Shown: in pieces, positions 5,552-11,215 of the stretch
How the letters are laid out: each line of letters begins with the position of its first letter
Position numbering within the stretch: position 1 is the stretch's first letter
Assembly: GCA_041628615.1 (NCBI GenBank)
Contig: JBFKOW010000123.1
Location: 1-11,215 of the forward strand
Source: JAMWZF01 sp041628615
Lineage (GTDB): Bacteria; Pseudomonadota; Alphaproteobacteria; Rhodobacterales; Rhodobacteraceae
Length of the DNA: 11,215 bases
Reading direction: 5' to 3'
The notes under the pieces: model-generated
What the model saw: the letters and a program-made list of their open reading frames with translations, nothing else
The model's database searches: none
What the model was told of the DNA's origin: nothing
Translations under genes and position numbers: made by a program

Positions 5552-5565
5552 AAGGGGTCGGGCCG

Positions 5566-6873
5566 ATGCCGAAGAAGCTCTACATCAAGACCTATGGATG
5601 CCAGATGAACGTCTACGACAGCGAACGCATGTCGGAGGCGCTGGCCGAGAGCGACTACGTGCCGACCGACAGCCCGGACGACGCCGACCTGATCCTGCTC
5701 AACACCTGCCACATCCGCGAGAAGGCGGCCGAGAAGGTCTATTCCGAGCTGGGCCGGTTCAAGGGCCTGAAGGCGGCGAAGCCGGACCTGAAGATCGGTG
5801 TCGCGGGCTGCGTGGCGCAGGCCGAGGGCGCCGAGATCGTCCGCCGCCAGCCGATGGTCGACCTCGTGGTGGGGCCGCAAAGCTATCACCGCCTGCCCGA
5901 ACTCGCCGCCCGGGCCGGCGCGGGCCGCCGCGCGCTCGACACCGAGTTCCCGGAAGAGGACAAGTTCGAGCGCCTGAAGGGCCGCCCCCGCGCCGCGCGC
6001 GGGCCCACCGCCTTCCTTACCGTCCAGGAAGGCTGCGACAAGTTCTGCTCCTTCTGCGTCGTTCCCTATACCCGCGGCACCGAACAGAGCCGCCCGGCCG
6101 ACCGGGTGCTGGCCGAGGCCCGCGACCTGGTCGTCGCCGGCGTCCGCGAGATCACACTGCTGGGGCAGAACGTGAACGCCTATCACGGTCACGACGGCGG
6201 CCTCGCCGGTCTGATCCGGGCGCTGGCCGGGATCGAAGGGCTGGAGCGGATCCGCTACACCACCTCGCATCCCAACGACATGGACGCCGCGCTGATCGCG
6301 GCCCACGGCGACGAGCCCAAGCTGATGCCCTACCTGCATCTGCCGGTACAGTCCGGCAGCGACCGCATCCTGAAGGCGATGAACCGCAAGCACGATGCCG
6401 AGAGCTACCTGAAGGTGATCGACCGGCTCCGCTCCGCCCGCCCCGACCTGCTGCTGTCCGGCGACTTCATCGTCGGCTTTCCGGGCGAGACCGAGGCCGA
6501 TTTCGAGGCGACGATGGATCTCGTCCGGGCGGTCGGCTACGGGCAGGCCTATTCGTTCAAGTATTCCGCCCGGCCCGGCACCCCGGCGATGGAGCGCAAG
6601 GGCCAGGTCCCCGAGCCGGTCAAGGCCGACCGGCTGCAGCGCCTGCAGGCGCTTCTGACCGACCAGCAGAAGGCGGCGCAGGACGCGATGGTGGGCCGGT
6701 CGGTCGGCGTCCTGTTCGAGAAGCCGGGCCGGCTGCCGGGCCAGCTGGTCGGCAAGTCCGACCACCTCCACGCTGTCCATGTCGGCGCCGATTCCGGCCG
6801 GATCGGGACCATCGCGCAGGTCCGGATCGTCGGCAGCGCACCGAACTCCCTGTCGGGCGAGATCGCCGCCTAG
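5566..6873 (+). CDS. miaB: tRNA-2-methylthio-N6-dimethylallyladenosine synthase MiaB
   Basis: Radical SAM methylthiotransferase that adds the 2-methylthio group to isopentenyl-A37 of tRNAs reading UNN codons. The protein has 435 residues. The N-terminal MTTase domain starts KKLYIKTYGCQMNVYDSE and carries the three cysteines of the auxiliary 4Fe-4S cluster: Cys12, Cys48 (LLNTCHIREKA) and Cys82 (GVAGCVAQAEG). The radical SAM motif CxxxCxxC is Cys157, Cys161 and Cys164 in QEGCDKFCSFCVVPYTRGTE. LLGQNVNAY and the LPVQSGSDRILKAMNRKH segment separate MiaB from RimO and MtaB. A C-terminal TRAM domain covers about 375-433. The frame is open back to 5434, but the ATG at 5566 has AGGGG close by and the family start. 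It heads the plus-strand cluster that leads to phoH, ybeY, corC and lnt. Confidence 0.97.
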   Translation: MPKKLYIKTYGCQMNVYDSERMSEALAESDYVPTDSPDDADLILLNTCHIREKAAEKVYSELGRFKGLKAAKPDLKIGVAGCVAQAEGAEIVRRQPMVDLVVGPQSYHRLPELAARAGAGRRALDTEFPEEDKFERLKGRPRAARGPTAFLTVQEGCDKFCSFCVVPYTRGTEQSRPADRVLAEARDLVVAGVREITLLGQNVNAYHGHDGGLAGLIRALAGIEGLERIRYTTSHPNDMDAALIAAHGDEPKLMPYLHLPVQSGSDRILKAMNRKHDAESYLKVIDRLRSARPDLLLSGDFIVGFPGETEADFEATMDLVRAVGYGQAYSFKYSARPGTPAMERKGQVPEPVKADRLQRLQALLTDQQKAAQDAMVGRSVGVLFEKPGRLPGQLVGKSDHLHAVHVGADSGRIGTIAQVRIVGSAPNSLSGEIAA

Positions 6874-7143
6874 TTGCGGAGGGCCGGTGGGCTTCTCTTT
6901 CCGGTCGTCCCGAGCCGTGCCGCGGCCCGGTGGGTCGCGAATCGCCCTTTCCCGCATGACCGCGCAACAACCCTCGGGGCGAGCGGTCGGCTGTTTCCTC
7001 CGGGCGCACAATATCTGGCCCGATCCGCATTAATTTAGGCAATTTGTGGGCAAGCCTGCTAGGCCCGACTCCGGACTTTCGGCCCTTCGCGACGGTGGGA
7101 CGTGTGGCGGGGCCGATGTCGGACTCAAGCAGGGGGACAGGTT
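6874..7143 (+). other. Intergenic region between miaB and the OmpA-like gene
   Basis: 270 bases with no convincing gene. Most is GC-rich, but 7006-7047 is a conspicuous AT-rich island that probably holds the promoter of the OmpA-like gene; I could not place -35 and -10 boxes convincingly. CGGTGGGTCG at 6928-6937 equals one arm of the REP units but has no matching second arm. No clear terminator follows miaB. Confidence 0.4.
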
Positions 7144-7716
7144 GTGGTGACGGAAACGAACGCATTGGACCGGGGCAGGCGGGCGGCTCTCGCGGTTGCG
7201 GTTCTCGGGCTCGGCCTCGGGATCGGCGGCCCGGCGGCGGCGCAGGACAGGGTGAGCGGCGAGAGATACGTTCCGACCATCTGGATCGATCCCGACGGCT
7301 GCGAACACTGGGTGATGGACGACGGCGCCGAGGGCTACATGAGCCCCCATGTCCGGCGCGACGGCACCCCGGTCTGTCATCGCGGCAATGTCTGCGGCGT
7401 GGTCCCCTCGGACCAGCTCTTCGCCACCGACCGGGCCGAGATCGGCCCCGAGGCCCGCGACCGGCTGGTCGGGTTCTTCCGCGAAAATGCCTCGCGCGGC
7501 TTCATCATTACCGGCCACACCGACAGCCGCGCCTCCGACGCCTACAACATGCGGCTGAGCCTGCGCCGCGCCACCGCCGTGGCGCAGATCGCCGCCGCCG
7601 CCGGGGCCAACGTCGTCGATGTCCGCGGATACGGCGAGCGCCAGCCCCTCGCCTCGAACGCCACCGCCGAGGGCATGTCCCGGAACCGGCGCGTCGAAAT
7701 CGTCTGCATCCGGTAG
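7144..7716 (+). CDS. Exported OmpA-family peptidoglycan-binding protein
   Basis: A 190-residue periplasmic or outer-membrane-associated protein. Residues 1-33 form a signal peptide: RGRR, a hydrophobic core LAVAVLGLGLGIGG, and PAAAQ with probable cleavage before Gln34. Residues 46-78 are a short module with Cys53 and Cys78 (IWIDPDGCEHW, DDGAEGY, GTPVC) that also occurs in the next gene. Residues 87-190 are an OmpA C-terminal-like domain: QLFATDRAEIGPEARDRL, the peptidoglycan-binding core ITGHTDSRASDAYNMRLSLR with RRA, GYGERQP and SRNRRVEI. Cys84 and Cys188 could form a disulfide across this domain. No beta-barrel is present. The GTG at 7144 is chosen because GGGGG lies seven bases upstream and the signal peptide then has a normal length; GTG at 7147 or 7102 are alternatives. 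The lipoprotein gene follows after 10 bases. Confidence 0.85.
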   Translation: MVTETNALDRGRRAALAVAVLGLGLGIGGPAAAQDRVSGERYVPTIWIDPDGCEHWVMDDGAEGYMSPHVRRDGTPVCHRGNVCGVVPSDQLFATDRAEIGPEARDRLVGFFRENASRGFIITGHTDSRASDAYNMRLSLRRATAVAQIAAAAGANVVDVRGYGERQPLASNATAEGMSRNRRVEIVCIR

Positions 7717-7726
7717 GGAGGCACCC

Positions 7727-8071
7727 ATGACCGACTTGAGGATCCCCGCCATCCTGCCGGCCGCTCTTGCCGCCGGGTTCGTACTGTCCGGCTGTGAGGA
7801 AGGGCTCGGAATGCTGGAGGAGGGCGGCGGGCCGCTGACCGGCGAACAGCGCTGGGTCGATGGCGGCGTCGACAGCAAGAGCCTGACCCAGCTCGTCGCC
7901 GGCATCTGGGTCGATCCGACCGGCTGCGACCACTGGATCATCGATGACGGGGTCGAGGGCTACCTGTCCCAGCGGCTCGATCCGCAGGGCCGGCCGGTCT
8001 GCTCGGGCGGCACGCCGAACACCGCGACCGGACCGTTCAAGCAGGGCTCCGACATCCCCGACCGGCAGTAG
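7727..8071 (+). CDS. Small predicted lipoprotein sharing a two-Cys module with the OmpA-like protein
   Basis: A 114-residue protein with a lipoprotein signal peptide: MTDLRIPAILPAALAAGFVL followed by the lipobox LSGC, lipidated at Cys23. Glu at +2 suggests outer-membrane sorting. After an acidic Gly-rich linker, residues 60-92 repeat the module of the preceding protein (IWVDPTGCDHW, DDGVEGY, GRPVC) with Cys67 and Cys92 at the same 25-residue spacing. The last 20 residues are polar and look unstructured. There is no OmpA domain, so it resembles the N-terminal half of its neighbour on a lipid anchor. The start has an ideal GGAGG five bases upstream and lies 10 bases after the previous stop, so both are probably co-transcribed. 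The function of the module is unknown to me. Confidence 0.82.
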   Translation: MTDLRIPAILPAALAAGFVLSGCEEGLGMLEEGGGPLTGEQRWVDGGVDSKSLTQLVAGIWVDPTGCDHWIIDDGVEGYLSQRLDPQGRPVCSGGTPNTATGPFKQGSDIPDRQ

Positions 8072-8130
8072 GGCGGGCGTTTCCGACGGCTCCTGCGGCC
8101 CGGCTTTTCGCCGGCGGATGCACTGCGCGA

Positions 8131-8169
8131 CTTGAACCGAAGCCGTGGCCGGGCCACCATGGGTTCAAG
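8131..8169 (+). other. Nested inverted repeat upstream of phoH
   Basis: CTTGAACC (8131-8138) pairs perfectly with GGTTCAAG (8162-8169); inside, GTGGC and GCCAC (8145-8157) form a second 5-bp stem with a CGG loop. It lies in the 113-bp gap between the lipoprotein gene and phoH, 15 bases before the phoH ATG. It could be an RNA element in the leader or a protein-binding site. No T-run follows, so it is not an intrinsic terminator. Confidence 0.5.
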
Positions 8170-8184
8170 GCACGACAGGCATGC

Positions 8185-9183
8185 ATGAGAACGGAGCGCC
8201 GATTGGCCACCACCGAGCTGACCGAACTGGTTCTTGAGTTCCCCGACAACTACCTCCTGATCGACCTGTGCGGCCCGCATGACCGCAACCTGACCCGCAT
8301 CGAGGCGGCGCACGACATCCAGATCCATCGCCGGGGCAACCTCTTGTCGCTGTTCGGGGAGGAGGAAGCGGTCCGCGCCGCCGGGGACGTGCTGCGTGCA
8401 CTCTACGCCAGGCTCGAGGCCGGCCGTTCCGTCGAGACCGCCGACATCGACCGCGAATTGCGCATGAACGGCGACGATCCCGAGAGGCCGGCCGCGCAGA
8501 TGGAGATGTTCTCGGGCGGCCCGGTCGAGATCAAGACCCGCAAGAAGCTGGTCGAGCCCCGGACCGACGCGCAGAAGGCCTATGTCCGCGCCCTGTTCGA
8601 CACCGAGATGGCCTTCGGCATCGGCCCTGCCGGCACCGGCAAGACCTACCTCGCGGTGGCGGTCGGAGTGAACATGTTCTTCTCGGGGCACGTGGACCGG
8701 ATGATCCTGTGCCGGCCTGCGGTGGAGGCGGGCGAACGGCTCGGCTTCCTTCCCGGCACCCAGGAAGAGAAGGTCGACCCCTACATGCAGCCGCTCTACG
8801 ACGCGCTGAACGATTTCATCGGCGCCAAGGAGGTGGCCAAGCTCCGCGAGGCCCGCAAGATCGAGATCGCGCCGCTGGCCTTCATGCGCGGCCGCACCCT
8901 GTCCAACGCCTTCGTGGTGCTGGACGAGGCGCAGAACGCCACCACGATGCAGATGAAGATGTTCCTGACCCGGCTGGGCGAGGGCAGCCGCATGGTGATC
9001 ACCGGCGACCGGAGCCAGGTCGACCTGCCGCGCGGCGTGACCAGCGGGCTGGCCGATGCCGAGCGGCTCCTGAAGGGCGTGAAAGGCATCAATTTCAGCT
9101 ACTTCACCGCCAGGGACGTGGTTCGTCACCCGCTCGTCGCCGCGATCATCGAGGCCTACGACGCCGACGCGCCGGCCGGCTGA
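8185..9183 (+). CDS. phoH: PhoH-family ATPase (YbeZ)
   Basis: Cytoplasmic P-loop ATPase of the PhoH/YbeZ family, linked to RNA metabolism and a partner of YbeY. The protein has 332 residues from the ATG at 8185. An N-terminal KH-like region (LVLEFPDNYLLIDLCGPHDR, then NLTRIEAAHDIQIHRRGN, about 15-75) precedes the PhoH domain: KTRKKLVEPRTDAQ, Walker A GPAGTGKT (147-154), CRPAVEAGERLGFLPG, Walker B VVLDEAQ (244-250) and TGDRSQVDLPRG (273-284). The start is uncertain: the ATG at 8185 has only a weak AGG upstream, whereas the in-frame TTG at 8203 has GGAG six bases before it and would give MATTELTELV. The stop TGA overlaps the ybeY ATG, indicating coupling, and the order phoH-ybeY-corC-lnt is the common proteobacterial one. 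Confidence 0.95.
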   Translation: MRTERRLATTELTELVLEFPDNYLLIDLCGPHDRNLTRIEAAHDIQIHRRGNLLSLFGEEEAVRAAGDVLRALYARLEAGRSVETADIDRELRMNGDDPERPAAQMEMFSGGPVEIKTRKKLVEPRTDAQKAYVRALFDTEMAFGIGPAGTGKTYLAVAVGVNMFFSGHVDRMILCRPAVEAGERLGFLPGTQEEKVDPYMQPLYDALNDFIGAKEVAKLREARKIEIAPLAFMRGRTLSNAFVVLDEAQNATTMQMKMFLTRLGEGSRMVITGDRSQVDLPRGVTSGLADAERLLKGVKGINFSYFTARDVVRHPLVAAIIEAYDADAPAG

Positions 9184-9713
9184 TGCCGGTCGAGGTCATC
9201 GTCGAGGCGGAGGACTGGGCCGCGCTGGACCTTGCCGGGCTGGCCGAGGCGGCGGCGGCCGCGACCCTGGATCACCTGGGGCTCGCCGATGCCGCCGACT
9301 GGGAAATCGCGGTGCTGGCCTGCGACGACGCCCGGATCGCGGCGCTGAACGCCGATTTCCGCGGCAAGCCCCGGGCCACCAACGTGCTGTCCTGGCCGTC
9401 CGAGGAACGCGGCGCCGACGCCGACGGAGGCCCGCCCCGGCCGCCCGACCCCGCGGACCCGGAACTGGGCGACATCGCCATCGCCCACGGCACCTGCGCC
9501 GCCGAGGCGGCGGCGGCGGGCATCCCGCTCGACGCCCACACGACCCATCTTGTGGTTCATGCGGTCCTGCATCTATTGGGCTTCGATCACGATCGTGACG
9601 GGGATGCCGCGCTGATGCAGCGTCTCGAGGTGGAGATACTTGGCAAAATGGGCCTGCCTGACCCATATTGGCAGGGTAACGAGGACCCGGGGCGATCGCC
9701 GCCCCAGACCTGA
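9183..9713 (+). CDS. ybeY: Endoribonuclease YbeY
   Basis: Single-strand-specific metallo-endoribonuclease needed for 16S rRNA 3'-end maturation and ribosome quality control. The protein has 176 residues. The zinc site H-x3-H-x5-H is complete in HLVVHAVLHLLGFDHDRD: His126, His130 and His136. Also conserved are LNADFRGKPRATNVLSWP (55-72) and LGDIAIAH (95-102). An acidic Pro-rich insertion (about 76-93, GADADGGPPRPPDPADP) is a little longer than in enteric YbeY. The ATG shares its A with the phoH stop. There is no strong ribosome binding site, which fits re-initiation. The C-terminus after GLPDPYWQG is a short polar tail. corC follows eight bases after the stop. Confidence 0.95.
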   Translation: MPVEVIVEAEDWAALDLAGLAEAAAAATLDHLGLADAADWEIAVLACDDARIAALNADFRGKPRATNVLSWPSEERGADADGGPPRPPDPADPELGDIAIAHGTCAAEAAAAGIPLDAHTTHLVVHAVLHLLGFDHDRDGDAALMQRLEVEILGKMGLPDPYWQGNEDPGRSPPQT

Positions 9714-9721
9714 AGGATCAG

Positions 9722-10618
9722 ATGGGCGATATTTCGGACGGATCGTCTAGCGCCGCGCAGGGCGCGCAGGAAGAGGACGATGCAGACAAGCCTCGGAGCG
9801 GCGGATTCTTCGCGCGCATCGTCGAGGCCCTTTCCCCTTCGGATGAAACCCCGCAGGAGGCCGCCGCCAGCGGCAGCCCGGTCGCGGCCCATCCGCAGCT
9901 GTCGATGCTGCTCAACCTGCGGCGGCTGCGGGTGGACGACGTGTCGATCCCGAACGCCGACATCGTCGCGGTGCCGCTGACGACCGGCCGGGACGAACTG
10001 GTCCGGATCTTCCGCGAGAGCGGGCTGACCCGGCTGCCGGTCTTCGACGGCACCCTCGACACCCCGGTCGGCATGGTCCACCTGAAGGACTTCGCGCTGA
10101 AGCACGGCTTCAACGGGGACGACGGCGATTTCGACCTTTCGGCGATCCTGCGCCCGCTGTTCTACGTGCCGCCGTCGATGCCGCTGAGCGTGCTGCTGCA
10201 GAAGATGCAGGCCGAGCGCACCCACATGGCGCTGGTGATCGACGAATACGGCGGCACTGACGGCCTGATCACCATCGAGGACGTGATCGAGCAGGTGGTC
10301 GGCGAGATCGAGGACGAGCACGACGTCGACGAAGCGGCGCTCTGGACCGAGGAAAGCCCGGGCTGCTGGCTGGTCAAGGCGAAGGCCCCGCTGGAGGAAT
10401 TCGAGGCGGTGATCGGGCGGGACCTCACCGGCCACGACGAGATCGACGAGGAAGAGATCGACACCCTCGGCGGGCTGGTCTTCATGCTGGCGGGCCATGT
10501 TCCGGCGCGGGGCGAGGTGATCCGGCACCCCGACGGGGCCGAGTTCGAGGTGATCGACGCCGATCCGAGACGCATCAAGCGACTGCGGGTGCGGCTCGGC
10601 GCCTCGGGCAATGACTAG
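9722..10618 (+). CDS. corC: CBS-domain protein, CorC/YbeX type
   Basis: A 298-residue cytosolic protein of the CorC/HlyC family without the DUF21 membrane domain, like E. coli YbeX. YbeX has been connected with magnesium/cobalt efflux and, with its operon partners, with ribosome metabolism. Order: an acidic, low-complexity N-terminus (1-60); CBS domain 1 (about 66-130, RLRVDDVSIPNADIVAVPL ... SGLTRLPVFDG); CBS domain 2 (about 140-197, VLLQKMQAERTHMALVIDEYG, then GGTDGLITIEDVIEQVVGEI); and the CorC_HlyC transporter-associated domain (about 208-293, EIDEEEIDTLGGLVFMLAGH with VPARGEV). The adenosine-binding type GGTDGLIT and EDVIEQVVGEI motifs are intact. The start has AAGGA five bases upstream. 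The last eight bases overlap the start of lnt. Confidence 0.94.
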   Translation: MGDISDGSSSAAQGAQEEDDADKPRSGGFFARIVEALSPSDETPQEAAASGSPVAAHPQLSMLLNLRRLRVDDVSIPNADIVAVPLTTGRDELVRIFRESGLTRLPVFDGTLDTPVGMVHLKDFALKHGFNGDDGDFDLSAILRPLFYVPPSMPLSVLLQKMQAERTHMALVIDEYGGTDGLITIEDVIEQVVGEIEDEHDVDEAALWTEESPGCWLVKAKAPLEEFEAVIGRDLTGHDEIDEEEIDTLGGLVFMLAGHVPARGEVIRHPDGAEFEVIDADPRRIKRLRVRLGASGND

Positions 10619-11215
10619 GCCCCGCCTCGCCGACATCAGACCCCGTCGCAGCGACCTCGTCCTTCTCGGATGCGGGGTGACCGCGGCGCTGGGGCTCGCG
10701 CCGTTCGGCCTGTGGCCGCTCACCGTCCTCGCGCTGGCGCTTGCCTTCGGCGTCTGGAGCGCCGCCGGATCCGGCCGGGCGGCGGCCCGGTCCGGCTGGT
10801 GGTTCGGGCTCGGCTGGTTCGGGCTGGGCCTGTGCTGGATCGTGCAGCCCTTCCTCGTCGACCCCAGCCGGCATGGCTGGATGGCGCCGTTCGGGCTGGT
10901 GTTCATGGCGGGCGGAATGGCGCTGTTCTGGGCCCTGGCGGGCTGGCTCGGGCACCGGGTCGCGGCGCCGGCGGCCCGGCCATTGGCGCTTGCCGTGACG
11001 CTGACCGGGGCCGAATACCTGCGGTCGGTGGTCCTGACCGGCTTTCCGTGGAACCTCGTCGGCCATGTCTGGATCGGCACCGGGGTGGACCAGGTCGCGG
11101 CGGTGACCGGGGCGCACGGGCTGACCCTGCTGACCTGCGCCGCCGCGGCGCTGCCGGCACTGGCGGCGCACCGGGGATCGGCGGTGCAGGCCGCTCTCGC
11201 GATGGCGCTGACCGG
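10611..11215 (+). CDS. lnt: Apolipoprotein N-acyltransferase Lnt, N-terminal part (cut by window edge)
   Basis: Inner-membrane enzyme that N-acylates the lipidated cysteine of lipoproteins, the last step of lipoprotein maturation. About 201 codons are present, covering most of the N-terminal membrane domain: a short basic cytoplasmic start (MTRPRLADIRPRRSD), then successive hydrophobic segments (about 16-55, 63-80, 95-115, 120-140 and 160-200). Family features are GLAPFGLWPL, WWFGLGWFGLGLCWIVQPFL and EYLRSVVLTGFPWNLVGHVW. The catalytic nitrilase-like domain (Glu-Lys-Cys triad) lies beyond the window. The ATG at 10611 overlaps the corC stop (ATGACTAG) and has no good ribosome binding site, which suggests coupling to corC. 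The lipoprotein encoded upstream in the same cluster is a potential substrate, though Lnt acts on lipoproteins in general. Confidence 0.92.
   Translation, partial: MTRPRLADIRPRRSDLVLLGCGVTAALGLAPFGLWPLTVLALALAFGVWSAAGSGRAAARSGWWFGLGWFGLGLCWIVQPFLVDPSRHGWMAPFGLVFMAGGMALFWALAGWLGHRVAAPAARPLALAVTLTGAEYLRSVVLTGFPWNLVGHVWIGTGVDQVAAVTGAHGLTLLTCAAAALPALAAHRGSAVQAALAMALT

Noticed and set aside
6928..6937. Possible fifth REP copy after miaB
   Set aside because: Only ten bases (CGGTGGGTCG) match one arm; there is no complementary arm or GTGAG tail, so chance in GC-rich DNA is as likely as a decayed copy.
5521..7011. 496-aa open frame on the minus strand
   Set aside because: Antisense to miaB, which has complete cluster-binding motifs; no recognisable domain in the antisense frame.
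8095..8115. CCGGC-TTTTC-GCCGG hairpin after the lipoprotein gene as terminator
   Set aside because: The stem is only 5 bp, the T-run is in the loop and no T-tract follows, so termination is not supported.
9587..11080. 497-aa open frame on the minus strand
   Set aside because: Antisense to ybeY, corC and lnt; composition is that of a shadow frame in high-GC DNA.
1..11215. tRNA, rRNA, CRISPR array, toxin-antitoxin pair or phage genes
   Set aside because: Looked for on both strands; no cloverleaf, spaced direct repeats, or recognisable proteins of these classes were found.

Overview
The window is about 11.2 kb of chromosomal DNA from a high-GC alphaproteobacterium, most likely a member of the Rhodobacterales (Rhodobacteraceae/Paracoccaceae). 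The strong G/C bias at third codon positions, an Irr-type Fur regulator divergent from fabA, and the miaB, phoH-ybeY-corC-lnt series all fit that group. The placement rests on gene content and protein resemblance, not on a database search.

Left part (1-3800), fatty-acid and iron block: fabB (minus strand, cut by the window start) and fabA (minus strand) encode the two dedicated enzymes of anaerobic unsaturated fatty acid synthesis. They are usually adjacent. Here about 1.5 kb lies between them, holding a LysR-type regulator and, divergent from it, two small overlapping genes of unknown function. irr is divergent from fabA, with a plausible promoter in front of it.

Middle part (3800-5560), REP/RAYT locus: two pairs of inverted REP palindromes (REPINs) flank a REP-associated transposase-like gene (RAYT). 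Its fold motifs are recognisable, but the first HUH histidine is Glu and the position of the catalytic tyrosine is His. Its reading frame runs through one REP and ends inside the next. A convergent gene on the minus strand encodes a conserved protein that resembles family 2 glycosyltransferases.

Right part (5566-11215), plus-strand cluster: miaB (tRNA methylthiotransferase), an exported OmpA-like peptidoglycan-binding protein, a small lipoprotein, phoH, ybeY, corC and the start of lnt. The OmpA-like protein and the lipoprotein share a 33-residue two-cysteine module and lie between miaB and the otherwise standard phoH-ybeY-corC-lnt series. From phoH to lnt the genes overlap or nearly touch, which suggests translational coupling. 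The cluster joins RNA maturation (MiaB, YbeY, PhoH) with envelope functions (OmpA-like protein, lipoprotein, Lnt).

Most interesting points: the RAYT that has apparently lost catalytic residues but sits between its REPINs, its stop codon inside a REP, and the paired OmpA/lipoprotein module. I saw no tRNA, rRNA, CRISPR array, prophage or classical insertion sequence.
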